From an uncultured Collinsella sp. (GTDB lineage: Bacteria > Actinomycetota > Coriobacteriia > Coriobacteriales > Coriobacteriaceae), in NCBI GenBank assembly GCA_937981515.1, contig CALJNY010000324.1, positions 1 to 7,515 of the forward strand: a stretch of DNA of 7,515 nucleotides. Reading direction: 5' to 3'. The position numbers and the translations under genes were made by a program. The notes under the pieces were generated by a model that worked only from the letters and a program-made list of their open reading frames with translations, was not told the origin of the DNA and did not search any database. Below are positions 1 through 7,370 of this stretch, one piece after another. How positions within the stretch are numbered: the stretch's first letter is position 1; the number at the start of each line of letters is the position of its first letter.

Positions 1-149
1 AGAACGACACCGAGAGCCTGCAGGCAGCCGGAGTAGCATATGCTGCTCGTCAGCGATGCGACCTTAAGGAGCACGGTGCCGACGGCCTGCACCTGTACAC
101 TATGAACCGTCCTGCGATCGCCGCGACCATTATGGAGCGCCTGGGGTAA
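1..149 (+). CDS. metF: Methylenetetrahydrofolate reductase, C-terminal end (partial)
   Basis: Only the last 48 codons are present; the frame enters at base 3 and ends at the TAA at 147-149. The peptide contains AAGVAYAARQC and, near the end, GADGLHLYTMNR, which match the conserved C-terminal part of bacterial 5,10-methylenetetrahydrofolate reductases (typically GVDGIHFYTLNR). In that family the FAD-dependent cytosolic enzyme reduces 5,10-methylene-THF to 5-methyl-THF, the methyl donor for methionine synthase. The context agrees: the next gene overlaps this stop codon (TAATG) and is a methionine synthase reactivation protein, and metH lies downstream. The N-terminal and FAD-binding parts are outside the window, so intactness cannot be judged. 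Confidence 0.88.
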   Translation, partial: NDTESLQAAGVAYAARQRCDLKEHGADGLHLYTMNRPAIAATIMERLG

Positions 150-940
150 TGGAAAAACCGCACGTCGATACAACCGTTGTTGAAGTGCCGGCCGACCTTG
201 CGTCGCCGGCGCTTTACCGTATCGACGCTGCCCACCACCCTCGTGTCGACCGTGCCGAGATGCTGCGGTATCTGGGCTACGGCGGCCAGCAGATTGAGCC
301 CGAACTGTCGCAGCGTATTGAACTTGTCGTTGAGCGTCTGGAGCTGGACATTGAGCCCCGCGGCGTGCGCCGCATATTTGCCATCGATGCCACGGGAGCC
401 GATGAACAGGGCGACCCTTGCATTCGCTTGGTCGGCACCAACGTTGAGCTGCGCGGTCGCGATATCTATCGCCACCTCAAAGACGCCCGCTTTGCCGCAC
501 TCATGGCATGCACCCTCGGCATGGACGCCGAGCGTCGCCTGCGCACCACGGGAACCCAGCAACCCCTGGAGGGCGCCGTGCTCGACGCCGCGTGCTCCGC
601 TTACGTGGAAGCCGCCGTTGAGCAAATGGACCAGCAGGTCAAGACGGACGCCGCCGTTCATGGGCTCGCCGGCAACTGGCGCTTTAGTCCCGGCTACGGC
701 GACTGCCCGCTCTCGGCCCAGCGCTCGATCGTCAATGCGCTCAACGCCACGCGCCTCATCGGGCTTACCGTCACGCCTACCAACTTGCTCATGCCCACCA
801 AGAGCGTGACCGCGGTGATTGGTCTGTTTGACGGCGAGGTCCACGACGCCCAGAGCCGCCCCACCTGCAATATCTGCCGTATGCGCGAGCACTGCCGCTT
901 CCGCGCCGCCCACACCACCTGCTATTCGCATTCTGAATAA
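149..940 (+). CDS. Free-standing methionine synthase reactivation (AdoMet-binding) domain protein
   Basis: A 263-residue protein resembling the activation domain that forms the C-terminus of long MetH enzymes (Pfam Met_synt_B12). Visible signatures are RFSPGYGDCPLS (178-189), equivalent to the RxxxGY AdoMet-binding segment, and LMPTKSVTAVIG (214-225), equivalent to the PxxSxxxxxG segment. The C-terminus carries four cysteines, C240, C243, C249 and C258 (CX2CX5CX8C), a tail absent from the E. coli domain that could bind a metal or cluster. By family knowledge the protein delivers a methyl group from S-adenosylmethionine to inactive cob(II)alamin on MetH, using an external reductant. It should act in trans, because the MetH encoded at 3170-5740 ends after its cobalamin domain. 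The ATG overlaps the metF stop as TAATG with no well-spaced Shine-Dalgarno, so translational coupling to metF is likely. Confidence 0.85.
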   Translation: MEKPHVDTTVVEVPADLASPALYRIDAAHHPRVDRAEMLRYLGYGGQQIEPELSQRIELVVERLELDIEPRGVRRIFAIDATGADEQGDPCIRLVGTNVELRGRDIYRHLKDARFAALMACTLGMDAERRLRTTGTQQPLEGAVLDAACSAYVEAAVEQMDQQVKTDAAVHGLAGNWRFSPGYGDCPLSAQRSIVNALNATRLIGLTVTPTNLLMPTKSVTAVIGLFDGEVHDAQSRPTCNICRMREHCRFRAAHTTCYSHSE

Positions 941-964
941 AATGTCAATTGATGGCACGGTATC

Positions 965-999
965 GAGGGAATCTCATCCGAATGTAAGCGGATGTCCTC
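965..999 (+). promoter_or_regulatory. Small hairpin in the leader of the methyltransferase gene
   Basis: CATCCG (975-980) and CGGATG (989-994) form a 6-bp stem with an 8-base loop. GAGG (965-968) and CCTC (996-999) can extend it past an asymmetric bulge. It sits in the 109-base gap between the activator stop and the methyltransferase ATG. It has no T-tract, so it is a poor terminator; it could be an operator or an RNA structure. A weak -10-like TAAGAT lies at 1014-1019, with no good -35 partner. I see no controller (C-protein) gene nearby. Confidence 0.25.
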
Positions 1000-1049
1000 A
1001 TAAACAAGTACCATAAGATGCCGAATAACAACTATCTGAAAGCCAGTAC

Positions 1050-2210
1050 ATGCACAACATTCTGCAGTTCTCGCCACAACTAACCGCGCTTGAGTTTTTT
1101 TCAGGCATTGGCTTGGCTCGTGCCGGCATGGCAAAAGCCGGAATCAAAACAATCTGGGCAAATGACATAGACCATACTAAATGCGCCATGTACAGCCAGT
1201 GTTGGGGCGATGAGCATCTAGTCGAGCAGGATGTCCACACACTCGACCCCGACCTAATACCCCAAGCCGACATCGCATGGGCGTCAAGCCCTTGCACAAA
1301 CTTATCTCTCGCGGGAAACAGGGAGGGACTTATCTCTGGCAAAGAGTCCAGTGCGTTCTTTGGCTTTATTAAGGCCATCGAAGGAATGAACGATCGTGCC
1401 CCGCGGGCACTTGTTCTCGAAAACGTCATCGGCCTTGCCACGTCTAATAACAGCGATGACTTTAGACTCGTTTGCCAGGAATTTAATCGTTTAGGCTATT
1501 CATGCGACGCTTATTTTATCGATGCACGGCACTGGCTTCCCCAGTCACGCCCCCGCATGTTTGTCGTCGGATTAAAAAACCCTCTTCCCAACAGCCGACT
1601 CGATTCCTCGCTTCGACCCGAAAAGGTCTCCTGGATTCACTCCGACCCTTCACTCATTACGCACGTCTCTCACCTAAACGAGCCGAGCCCGCTTCGCATG
1701 ACGGGCCTTGCAACGGTTGTTGAAAATATTCCCGAGGACGACAAGCGTTGGTGGAACAAAAACCAAGTACAAGCATTTATCGACTCACTTGCACCGCATC
1801 AAGCAGAGCGCCTCCAGCGCTTCTTAAATGCCAAAGAAAAAATTGTTCGCACTGCTTATCGTCGCACGCGATCGGGCGTTGTGCGCTGGGAAATTCGTGA
1901 AGAAGAAATTGCCGGATGTCTAAGAACGGCTCGCGGCGGCTCATCAAGACAGGCAGTCGTTATATGCGAAAACGGAAAGATAGAAGTTCGCTGGATGACT
2001 GGAACTGAATATGCCCGTCTCCAAGGTGCTGACTCATGCCAGTTTAGCGGCTTCTCGGATGCTCAGATTCGCTACGCGTTCGGCGATGCAGTTGCCGTGC
2101 CAGTTGTCACTTGGCTTATAAAAAATGCAGTCAAACCCGCGCTTATGTCTTCAAGGAACGGAGTGGACAATAATGGAAATGACCAATTGCTCCTTGAGCG
2201 AGCCCGATAA
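1050..2210 (+). CDS. DNA (cytosine-5) methyltransferase of a type II restriction-modification system
   Basis: A 386-residue enzyme with the ordered C5-methyltransferase motifs: I, FFSGIGLARAGM (16-27, SAM binding); IV, SSPC with the catalytic Cys82; VI, ENV (124-126); VIII, QSRPR (165-169); IX, around RTARGGSSRQ (292-301); and X, GDAVAVPVV (345-353). The variable target-recognition part falls roughly between residues 175 and 290 and is short, as in mono-specific enzymes. It should transfer a methyl group from SAM to C5 of cytosine in a specific site, shielding host DNA from the partner nuclease; the site cannot be read from the sequence. ATG 1050 is the first start after an in-frame TAA and has only a weak ribosome-binding site. 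The 3' end overlaps the nuclease gene by 38 bases. Low GC relative to the flanks supports acquisition by transfer. Confidence 0.93.
   Translation: MHNILQFSPQLTALEFFSGIGLARAGMAKAGIKTIWANDIDHTKCAMYSQCWGDEHLVEQDVHTLDPDLIPQADIAWASSPCTNLSLAGNREGLISGKESSAFFGFIKAIEGMNDRAPRALVLENVIGLATSNNSDDFRLVCQEFNRLGYSCDAYFIDARHWLPQSRPRMFVVGLKNPLPNSRLDSSLRPEKVSWIHSDPSLITHVSHLNEPSPLRMTGLATVVENIPEDDKRWWNKNQVQAFIDSLAPHQAERLQRFLNAKEKIVRTAYRRTRSGVVRWEIREEEIAGCLRTARGGSSRQAVVICENGKIEVRWMTGTEYARLQGADSCQFSGFSDAQIRYAFGDAVAVPVVTWLIKNAVKPALMSSRNGVDNNGNDQLLLERAR
2160..2163 (+). promoter_or_regulatory. Ribosome binding site that decides the nuclease start
   Basis: GGAG lies nine bases ahead of ATG 2173, inside the end of the methyltransferase gene. 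An earlier in-frame ATG at 2125 has no comparable site and would add 16 residues that are merely a second-frame reading of the methyltransferase tail. I therefore start the nuclease at 2173. Confidence 0.55.
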
Positions 2211-3186
2211 AGATATCTTGGATGCCATTGAACTCTGGTACGAATCCAAGCGCAGCAAGCGAGGCAATGTCAACCGTAACGTCATGGCGGTTGGCATAGG
2301 CATAAGCGAGCTGTTGCAAAACCGTTTTCCGCTCACCGACGATTATGTGCAATCGGACAAGGGGAGCCAAGTACGAGGCCTAAGTGGAGCATGCATCAAA
2401 ACAGTTTTAGCCAGACATGGGGAAACGCGTGCTTTCGCATCAGAGGGCGGCAGAACCTCACGCGGCACACTCCCGATGGCGCTTGAGCTTGCCAAAATTA
2501 TCAACTCTGCCCTACCCAGCGACACTTGCGAAGACACTCGTCTTGAAGCTGCGAATGCAATCGCCAATTTCTTCGTCGAGCGAATCCAGGTCGATTTCTT
2601 TAACCGGCAGAGAATCAAAGTCGAAATCGATCTTCAAAAACCAATTTCTGTCATTGTCGATGATATCCTAGACCAAGCAAGCCTACGGTCCGATAAGCCA
2701 ACGGGTACCGTCGCACAGCACCTGGTAGGTGCAAAACTAGAGATGTTATTTCCAACCATAGAAATCGGAAAGGACAACTCAAACGCCGCTGACCAGCAGA
2801 CAGACCGTTCTGGCGATTTCCAAATCAATGATGCTGCATTTCATGTGACTGTATCGCCAATGGCCAAATTGACCGATCGATGCCGAGATAACATTCGAAA
2901 TGGCATTCGGCCCATCGTCGTTGTCCCCCACGATAAAGTTTCCTTCGCTTACGGACTGTTCGAAAGTGAGGGGCTCGGCAATCGCGTACAGGTCATCGCG
3001 CTCGAATCGTTTATCGGCATCAATATTGAAGAATTATCGTTCTACAAGCGAGGCCTAATTCGATTAAATGTCGCACGGCTTCTTGCCCACTACAACAAGC
3101 GAATCGAAGATATCGAACCCGACAAATCTCTTCAAATCGAAATTCCTCAGTGGGCTCTAGACGAAATGGATGCACATGGCGAATAG
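2173..3186 (+). CDS. Putative type II restriction endonuclease (DUF4928-like)
   Basis: A 337-residue soluble protein with no signal peptide or membrane segment. I believe it belongs to the DUF4928 family found beside C5 methyltransferases, from memory of its pattern: an N-terminal part with VRGLSGACIKTVLARHGETR (67-86) and EGGRTSRGT (91-99), then GTVAQHLVGAKLEMLFP (178-194), ADQQTDRSGDF (206-216) and FHVTVSP (223-229). The C-terminal half resembles a PD-(D/E)XK nuclease core: Glu190 in a helix, Asp215 in GDF, then a beta strand, but the usual E-x-K is replaced by H224-V-T. The N-terminal half may bind DNA. The 38-base overlap with the methyltransferase indicates a co-expressed R-M pair. It could instead be a non-cleaving partner; the nuclease role rests on context and this motif reading. 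Its stop lies 17 bases inside metH. Confidence 0.7.
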   Translation: MEMTNCSLSEPDKDILDAIELWYESKRSKRGNVNRNVMAVGIGISELLQNRFPLTDDYVQSDKGSQVRGLSGACIKTVLARHGETRAFASEGGRTSRGTLPMALELAKIINSALPSDTCEDTRLEAANAIANFFVERIQVDFFNRQRIKVEIDLQKPISVIVDDILDQASLRSDKPTGTVAQHLVGAKLEMLFPTIEIGKDNSNAADQQTDRSGDFQINDAAFHVTVSPMAKLTDRCRDNIRNGIRPIVVVPHDKVSFAYGLFESEGLGNRVQVIALESFIGINIEELSFYKRGLIRLNVARLLAHYNKRIEDIEPDKSLQIEIPQWALDEMDAHGE

Positions 3187-5740
3187 ATCAAACATACTTA
3201 TCACCCATGATTCCGACGGCTCCGCGCTGGCGGCGCCTGTCAATGCTGCGCGCTGCAACGGTGCCGCGTACAAAACGCGCACGATCGACGACCTTCGCAT
3301 TAAGGACGATCGCCTGTGCGCCGCCATCGAGGGCACGGGACACCTGCTGTTCGACGGCGGCATGGGCACCATGCTGCAGGCGGCCGGCATGAAGGCCGGT
3401 GCCCTGCCCGAGTTGCTCAACTTTGAGGAGCCCCAGGTCATTACCAATATTCAGCGTCAGTACGTCGAGGCCGGCTGTGACGTGATCACCGCCAACACCT
3501 TTGGCGCCAACGCCCACAAGCTCGACGGCGCCGCCACCGTGGCAGACGTCTTTGCCGCGGCCGTCGCCTGCGCCCGCGAGGCCGGCGCCCGCTACGTCGC
3601 CGGCGACATCGGCCCCATCGGCGCCCTGCTGCGCCCCTTGGGTACCCTCAGCTTCGACGAGGCCTATGACCTCTTTGCCGAGGAGGTGCGCGCCGGCGTC
3701 GATGCGGGCGTGGACCTCTTTATTATCGAGACCATGACCGACCTTGCCGAGATCAAGGCCGCCGTCCTCGCCTGCCGCGAGAATTCCGACCTGCCCGTCT
3801 TTGCCACCATGACCTTTGAGGAAGACGGCCGCACCTTCTTGGGCACGAGCCCCGAGGTCGCCGCCATCACCCTCGACGCCATCGGCGCCGACGTCCTGGG
3901 CATCAACTGCAGCCAGGGCCCGGCCGAGCTCCGAGGACTCGCCGCGCGTATGCTCACCGTCACCGACAAGCCCGTTATGGTGCAGGCCAATGCGGGACTG
4001 CCCCACGTGGACGATGGCGGCAACACCGTCTTTGATATCCAGGCACCCGAGTACGCCGAGGCCGTCGCCGGCATGATTGAGGACGGCGTGAGCGTCGTCG
4101 GCGGATGCTGCGGTACCACGCCGGCACACATGGCGGCCTTGCGCACGCTTATCGACAACCACACGCCCAGCCCGCGCCACCGCAAGCCCAGCATGTCGGT
4201 CACGAGCGCCCAGACGGTCGTGGACCTTCCCTGCGACGGCCACAAGATCGCCGTCATCGGTGAGCGCATCAACCCCACCGGCAAAAAGCGCCTGCAGCAG
4301 GCTCTGCGCGACGGCGACCTGGACTACGTCGTGAGCCAGGGCATCAGCCAGCAGGAGCAGGGCGCCGACATCTTGGACGTCAACGTGGGCCTGCCCGAGA
4401 TCGACGAGGTCAAGGTCATCCAGCAGGCCACCGAGCAGCTCCAGGGCTCCACGCTGCTGCCGCTGCAGATCGACTCCACCGACCCCGCCGCCGTCGAGGC
4501 CGCCGTACGTCGCTACGCCGGCAAGCCCATCATCAACTCGGTCAATGGCAAACAGCAGATCATGGATGAGATCTTTCCGCTGGTCGCCCACTACGGCACC
4601 AACGTTGTCGGCCTTACGCTCGACGAGGGCGGCATCCCCGATACCGCCGAGGCCCGCTTCGCCATCGCCGAGCGCATCGTGGCCGAGGCCGCCCGTTACG
4701 GCATCGGCCCGGACCGCATCCTCATCGACTGCCTGGTCATGACCGCCTCGACCAACCAACGCCAGGCCGAGCAGATCCTGCGCGCCATGTCCCTGTGCAA
4801 GGAACGCCTGGGCGTCAAGTGCGCACTCGGCGTATCGAACATCAGCTTTGGCCTGCCTGCCCGCCCGCTGCTGGGCTCGGTCTTTTTGGCCGCCGCCTTT
4901 GGTGCAGGTCTGGACGCCCCCATCATGAACCCGGGTTCCAAGCGCTTTATGGATACCGTCTACAGCTATCGCGTCCTGAGCGTTGAGGACGAGGGCTCGA
5001 CCGGATACATCGAGCGCTACGCCGGCTGGACCGATCCGTACAAGATCGCCGCGAACCCGGCGGCCGCTCAGTCGGCATCGAGCGATGCCGCGCCTGCCGC
5101 AAGCACCACCGCAAGCGCCGATGACGACCCCATCCGCCACATGGTCGTCTCGGGCCGCAAGGGCGAAATCGCGGCCGAGACCGAGCGTCTGCTGGCAGAT
5201 CACGACGCCATGGACCTCATCAACAACCACTTTATCCCCGCCCTCGACGAGGTTGGCGTCCTCTTTGACCAGGGCAAGTTCTTCTTGCCGCAGCTCATGG
5301 CCTCGGCCGAGGCCGCGCGCGTGGGCTTCGATACCATCAAACGCCTGATGCCCGCCGGCGAGATTGCCGACAAGGGTAAGATCTGCGTGGCCACCGTCAA
5401 GGGCGATATCCACGACATCGGCAAGAACATCGTCAAAATGCTGCTCGATAACTACGGCTATACCGTCTTTGACCTAGGCCGCGACGTCGACCCGCAGGAG
5501 GTGCTCAAGACCGTCAAGGAGCGCGACATCAAGCTCGTCGGCCTCTCGGCGCTTATGACCACCACCGTCGTCGCCATGGAGGAGACCATCAAGCTGCTTC
5601 ATGCCGAGGTGCCGGGCGTCAAGATCATCGTGGGCGGCGCCGTGCTCACCCCCGAATACGCCAAGCAGATCGGCGCGGACTACTACGCCAAGGACGCCGC
5701 CGAGAGCGCACGCATCGCCGAAGAGGTCTTTGGGCAGTAA
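3170..5740 (+). CDS. metH: Cobalamin-dependent methionine synthase lacking the reactivation domain
   Basis: An 856-residue enzyme that moves a methyl group from 5-methyl-THF through cobalamin to homocysteine, giving methionine. Domains: homocysteine/zinc domain (about 55-340) with FDGGMGTM (61-68) and zinc ligands Cys247, Cys313 and Cys314; pterin-binding domain from about 360 (IGERINPTGKK) to about 610; an Ala/Ser-rich linker (627-650); a cobalamin cap domain (about 651-730); and a Rossmann cobalamin domain from 736 with D746-I-H748-D-I-G, where His748 is the lower cobalt ligand. The protein ends there, whereas E. coli MetH (about 1,230 residues) continues into an activation domain; here that function is encoded separately at 149-940. 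An in-frame TAG at 3158-3160 and the absence of any ATG, GTG or TTG between 3178 and the catalytic FDGG segment force the start to ATG 3170 or 3176, inside the nuclease gene. No clear ribosome-binding site is present. The N-terminus is about 40 residues longer than typical. Confidence 0.95.
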   Translation: MHMANRSNILITHDSDGSALAAPVNAARCNGAAYKTRTIDDLRIKDDRLCAAIEGTGHLLFDGGMGTMLQAAGMKAGALPELLNFEEPQVITNIQRQYVEAGCDVITANTFGANAHKLDGAATVADVFAAAVACAREAGARYVAGDIGPIGALLRPLGTLSFDEAYDLFAEEVRAGVDAGVDLFIIETMTDLAEIKAAVLACRENSDLPVFATMTFEEDGRTFLGTSPEVAAITLDAIGADVLGINCSQGPAELRGLAARMLTVTDKPVMVQANAGLPHVDDGGNTVFDIQAPEYAEAVAGMIEDGVSVVGGCCGTTPAHMAALRTLIDNHTPSPRHRKPSMSVTSAQTVVDLPCDGHKIAVIGERINPTGKKRLQQALRDGDLDYVVSQGISQQEQGADILDVNVGLPEIDEVKVIQQATEQLQGSTLLPLQIDSTDPAAVEAAVRRYAGKPIINSVNGKQQIMDEIFPLVAHYGTNVVGLTLDEGGIPDTAEARFAIAERIVAEAARYGIGPDRILIDCLVMTASTNQRQAEQILRAMSLCKERLGVKCALGVSNISFGLPARPLLGSVFLAAAFGAGLDAPIMNPGSKRFMDTVYSYRVLSVEDEGSTGYIERYAGWTDPYKIAANPAAAQSASSDAAPAASTTASADDDPIRHMVVSGRKGEIAAETERLLADHDAMDLINNHFIPALDEVGVLFDQGKFFLPQLMASAEAARVGFDTIKRLMPAGEIADKGKICVATVKGDIHDIGKNIVKMLLDNYGYTVFDLGRDVDPQEVLKTVKERDIKLVGLSALMTTTVVAMEETIKLLHAEVPGVKIIVGGAVLTPEYAKQIGADYYAKDAAESARIAEEVFGQ

Positions 5741-5765
5741 CACAACGGAAACAACCGAGCACCAA

Positions 5766-5803
5766 AACGTGCCGCACGCGCCGCTTGGCACGTGCGGCAC
5801 GTT
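5766..5803 (+). terminator. 13-bp perfect inverted repeat after metH (terminator or operator)
   Basis: AACGTGCCGCACG (5766-5778) is matched exactly by CGTGCGGCACGTT (5791-5803) around a 12-base loop, starting 25 bases after the metH stop. The GC-rich stem would form a strong RNA hairpin, but no run of T follows it (the next bases are AGAATAG), so it is not a textbook intrinsic terminator. It could stall transcription, protect the metH mRNA end, or be a protein-binding palindrome for the next gene. A -10-like TAGAAT (5803-5808) abuts the right arm, but no -35 at normal spacing is evident. Confidence 0.45.
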
Positions 5804-5836
5804 AGAATAGACAAGATTATGCTCGTTTTGGCAGAT

Positions 5837-5841
5837 AGGAG
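5837..5841 (+). promoter_or_regulatory. Ribosome binding site for the UPF0210 gene
   Basis: AGGAG lies seven bases ahead of ATG 5849, which begins [11 protein letters not shown], a normal N-terminus for the family. The frame is open further upstream, to a possible GTG at 5792, but those 19 codons would begin inside the inverted repeat and have no such site. Confidence 0.75.
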
Positions 5842-5848
5842 CGCAAGG

Positions 5849-7213
5849 ATGGCGATCACGCCCGCAGAAATCGCGGAAACCCGCGGCATGGTTGAGGAGC
5901 AGAACCTCGACATCAGGACCATCACCATGGGTGTTTCGCTCATGGGTTGCGGCGACGAGAACCTCGACCGCATGTGCACGAAGATCTACGACCACGTGAC
6001 GCACACGGCTGAGCACCTGGTCGAGACCGCCGAGAACCTCGAGCGCGAGTACGGTATCCCCATCGTCAACAAGCGCGTCTCCGTCACCCCGGTGGCGCAG
6101 ATCGCCGCGTGCTGCAAGGATGAGGACCTCACCCCCATCGCGCATGCCCTCGACCGCGCGGCCGAGACGCTCGGCATCGATTACCTGGGTGGCTTCTCCG
6201 CACTCGTCCAGAAGGGCATCGGCGACGCCGACCGCCGCGTCATCCAGTCCATCCCGCAGGCGCTCGCCACCACGAGCCGCGTCTGCTCCAGCGTCAACGT
6301 CGCCAGTCTGCGTGCCGGCATCAACATGGACGCCGTACTCATGACTGCGCAGACCATCATCGACGCCGCTAAGCTTACGGCAGACGAGGATTCCGTTGGC
6401 GCCTCCAAGTTTGTCTGCTTTGCCAACATGGTCGAGGACTCCCCGTTTATGGCGGGCGCCGTCCACGGCGGTGGCGAGGCCGACGCCGTCATCAACGTAG
6501 GCGTTTCGGGCCCCGGCGTTATGGCCGCAGGCCTGGAGACGCTGCCCGATTCCGCATCGATGATGGAGGTCGCCGAGAAGATTAAGCAGACCGCCTTTAA
6601 GATCACCCGCGCCGGCGAGCTCATGAGCCGCGAGGCCGCCCATCGCCTGGGTGTCGAGAAGGGCATTGTCGACCTGTCGCTGGCTCCCACGCCTGCCATC
6701 GGCGACTCCGTTGCCCGCATCCTCGAGATCATCGGTGTTGGCACCTGCGGTGGCCCGGGCACGACCTGCGCGCTCGCCATGCTCAACGATGCCGTCAAGA
6801 AGGGCGGCGTCATGGCCAGCTCCAGCGTGGGTGGTCTCTCCGGCGCCTTTATCCCCGTGTCCGAGGACGCCGGCATGATCGCTGCCGTCGAGGCCGGTGC
6901 GCTTTCGCTCGAGAAGCTCGAGGCTATGACCTGCGTGTGCTCCGTCGGCCTGGACATGATCGCCATCCCCGGTGACACCCCGGTCGAGACCATCGCCGGC
7001 ATCATCGCCGACGAGATGGCCATTGGCGTCATCAACAATAAGACCACGGCCGTGCGCGTGATTCCTGCCATCGGCAAGGGCGTGGGCGACTGCGTCGAGT
7101 ACGGCGGCCTGTTTGGCCGTGCGCCCATCATGCCGGTGAACCCCAACGCCGGCACCGTGCTTGCCCACCGTGGTGGACGCTTCCCGGCACCGCTGAACTC
7201 GCTCAAGAACTAG
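5849..7213 (+). CDS. UPF0210/DUF711 'PFL family' protein
   Basis: A 454-residue cytosolic protein, the usual length of this conserved family of unknown function. Recognisable segments are [16 protein letters not shown] (16-31), [12 protein letters not shown] (298-309) and [12 protein letters not shown] (367-378). Known family members fold like the alpha/beta barrel of pyruvate formate-lyase, hence the name, but I see no C-terminal glycyl-radical RVxGY loop, so radical activity should not be assumed. In many bacteria the gene follows a small ACT-domain (UPF0237) regulator gene; here it follows metH, with an inverted repeat and 108 bases between them, so it is probably its own transcription unit. 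Start chosen from the AGGAG site. High GC and codon use match metF, the activator and metH, unlike the R-M block. The family assignment is firm; no reaction can be given. Confidence 0.92.
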   Translation: MAITPAEIAETRGMVEEQNLDIRTITMGVSLMGCGDENLDRMCTKIYDHVTHTAEHLVETAENLEREYGIPIVNKRVSVTPVAQIAACCKDEDLTPIAHALDRAAETLGIDYLGGFSALVQKGIGDADRRVIQSIPQALATTSRVCSSVNVASLRAGINMDAVLMTAQTIIDAAKLTADEDSVGASKFVCFANMVEDSPFMAGAVHGGGEADAVINVGVSGPGVMAAGLETLPDSASMMEVAEKIKQTAFKITRAGELMSREAAHRLGVEKGIVDLSLAPTPAIGDSVARILEIIGVGTCGGPGTTCALAMLNDAVKKGGVMASSSVGGLSGAFIPVSEDAGMIAAVEAGALSLEKLEAMTCVCSVGLDMIAIPGDTPVETIAGIIADEMAIGVINNKTTAVRVIPAIGKGVGDCVEYGGLFGRAPIMPVNPNAGTVLAHRGGRFPAPLNSLKN

Positions 7214-7230
7214 CTGAGGGGTTCGGGCGA

Positions 7231-7364
7231 GGAGCCCCGGGGAGGGCAAATATATAAGATCGCCTGCTCGGACAGTCCTGACTCGCACAGAGAGCACATT
7301 AAGTGCTCTCCGGCTCGTGCGGCGCTCGCGATCGACCTTATATATTTGCCCTCCCCGGGGCTCC
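7231..7364 (+). repeat. Giant hairpin: perfect 28-bp inverted repeat with nested inner stem
   Basis: Bases 7231-7258 (beginning GGAGCCCCGGGG, ending AAATATATAAG) are the exact reverse complement of 7337-7364. Inside, ATCGC (7259-7263) can pair with GCGAT (7328-7332), CGCAC (7284-7288) with GTGCG (7317-7321), and GAGAGCAC (7290-7297) with GTGCTCTC (7303-7310) around an ATTAA loop. Outside, GCG (7227-7229) with CGC (7365-7367), GTT (7221-7223) with AAC (7370-7372) and CTGAGG (7214-7219) with CCTCAG (7377-7382) extend the structure to the UPF0210 stop codon. No T-tract follows. It may be a palindromic repeat, a miniature element without a transposase (no clear target duplication), or a structured RNA that ends or protects the upstream mRNA. 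No protein-coding content is convincing. Confidence 0.85.
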
Positions 7365-7370
7365 CGCACA

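Larger units (their letters stand above)
941..3186 (+). other. Restriction-modification island inserted in the methionine synthase operon
   Basis: This block holds a leader, a C5-cytosine methyltransferase and a putative nuclease, overlapping one another. Base composition drops sharply: sampled 60-base lines within it count about 45-47% GC, against 70-80% in metH, and its codons end in A or T far more often. It separates a methionine synthase activator gene from metH, which by function belong together. These facts suggest horizontal gain. No integrase, transposase, tRNA or convincing target-site duplication is visible. The only shared sequence I see at the two edges is GAATA (935-939 and 3181-3185), which could be chance. 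The exact right edge is uncertain, because low-GC sequence continues to about 3215. Confidence 0.6.

Noticed and set aside
50..958. Minus-strand open frame of 302 codons opposite the activation-domain gene
   Set aside because: It is antisense to a gene with clear AdoMet-binding motifs, and its own translation shows no family signature.
2125..2172. Earlier ATG for the nuclease gene
   Set aside because: The extra 16 residues only re-read the methyltransferase tail in another frame; ATG 2173 has a GGAG site nine bases upstream.
935..3185. GAATA at both edges of the R-M block as a target-site duplication
   Set aside because: Five bases are expected by chance at this scale, and no transposase or terminal inverted repeats accompany them.
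3188..5413. Minus-strand open frame of 741 codons opposite metH
   Set aside because: Translation is Gly/Asp/Val/Ala-rich with no recognisable motif. It is the mirror of high-GC codon use in metH, which has clear catalytic motifs on the plus strand.
5792..5848. Earlier GTG start for the UPF0210 gene
   Set aside because: It lies in the right arm of the inverted repeat and has no ribosome-binding site, whereas ATG 5849 has AGGAG at good spacing and the family-typical N-terminus.
5474..7369. Minus-strand open frame of 631 codons opposite UPF0210 and the end of metH
   Set aside because: It crosses two well-supported plus-strand genes and begins in the giant hairpin. Its composition is that of an antisense shadow and no domain is recognisable.
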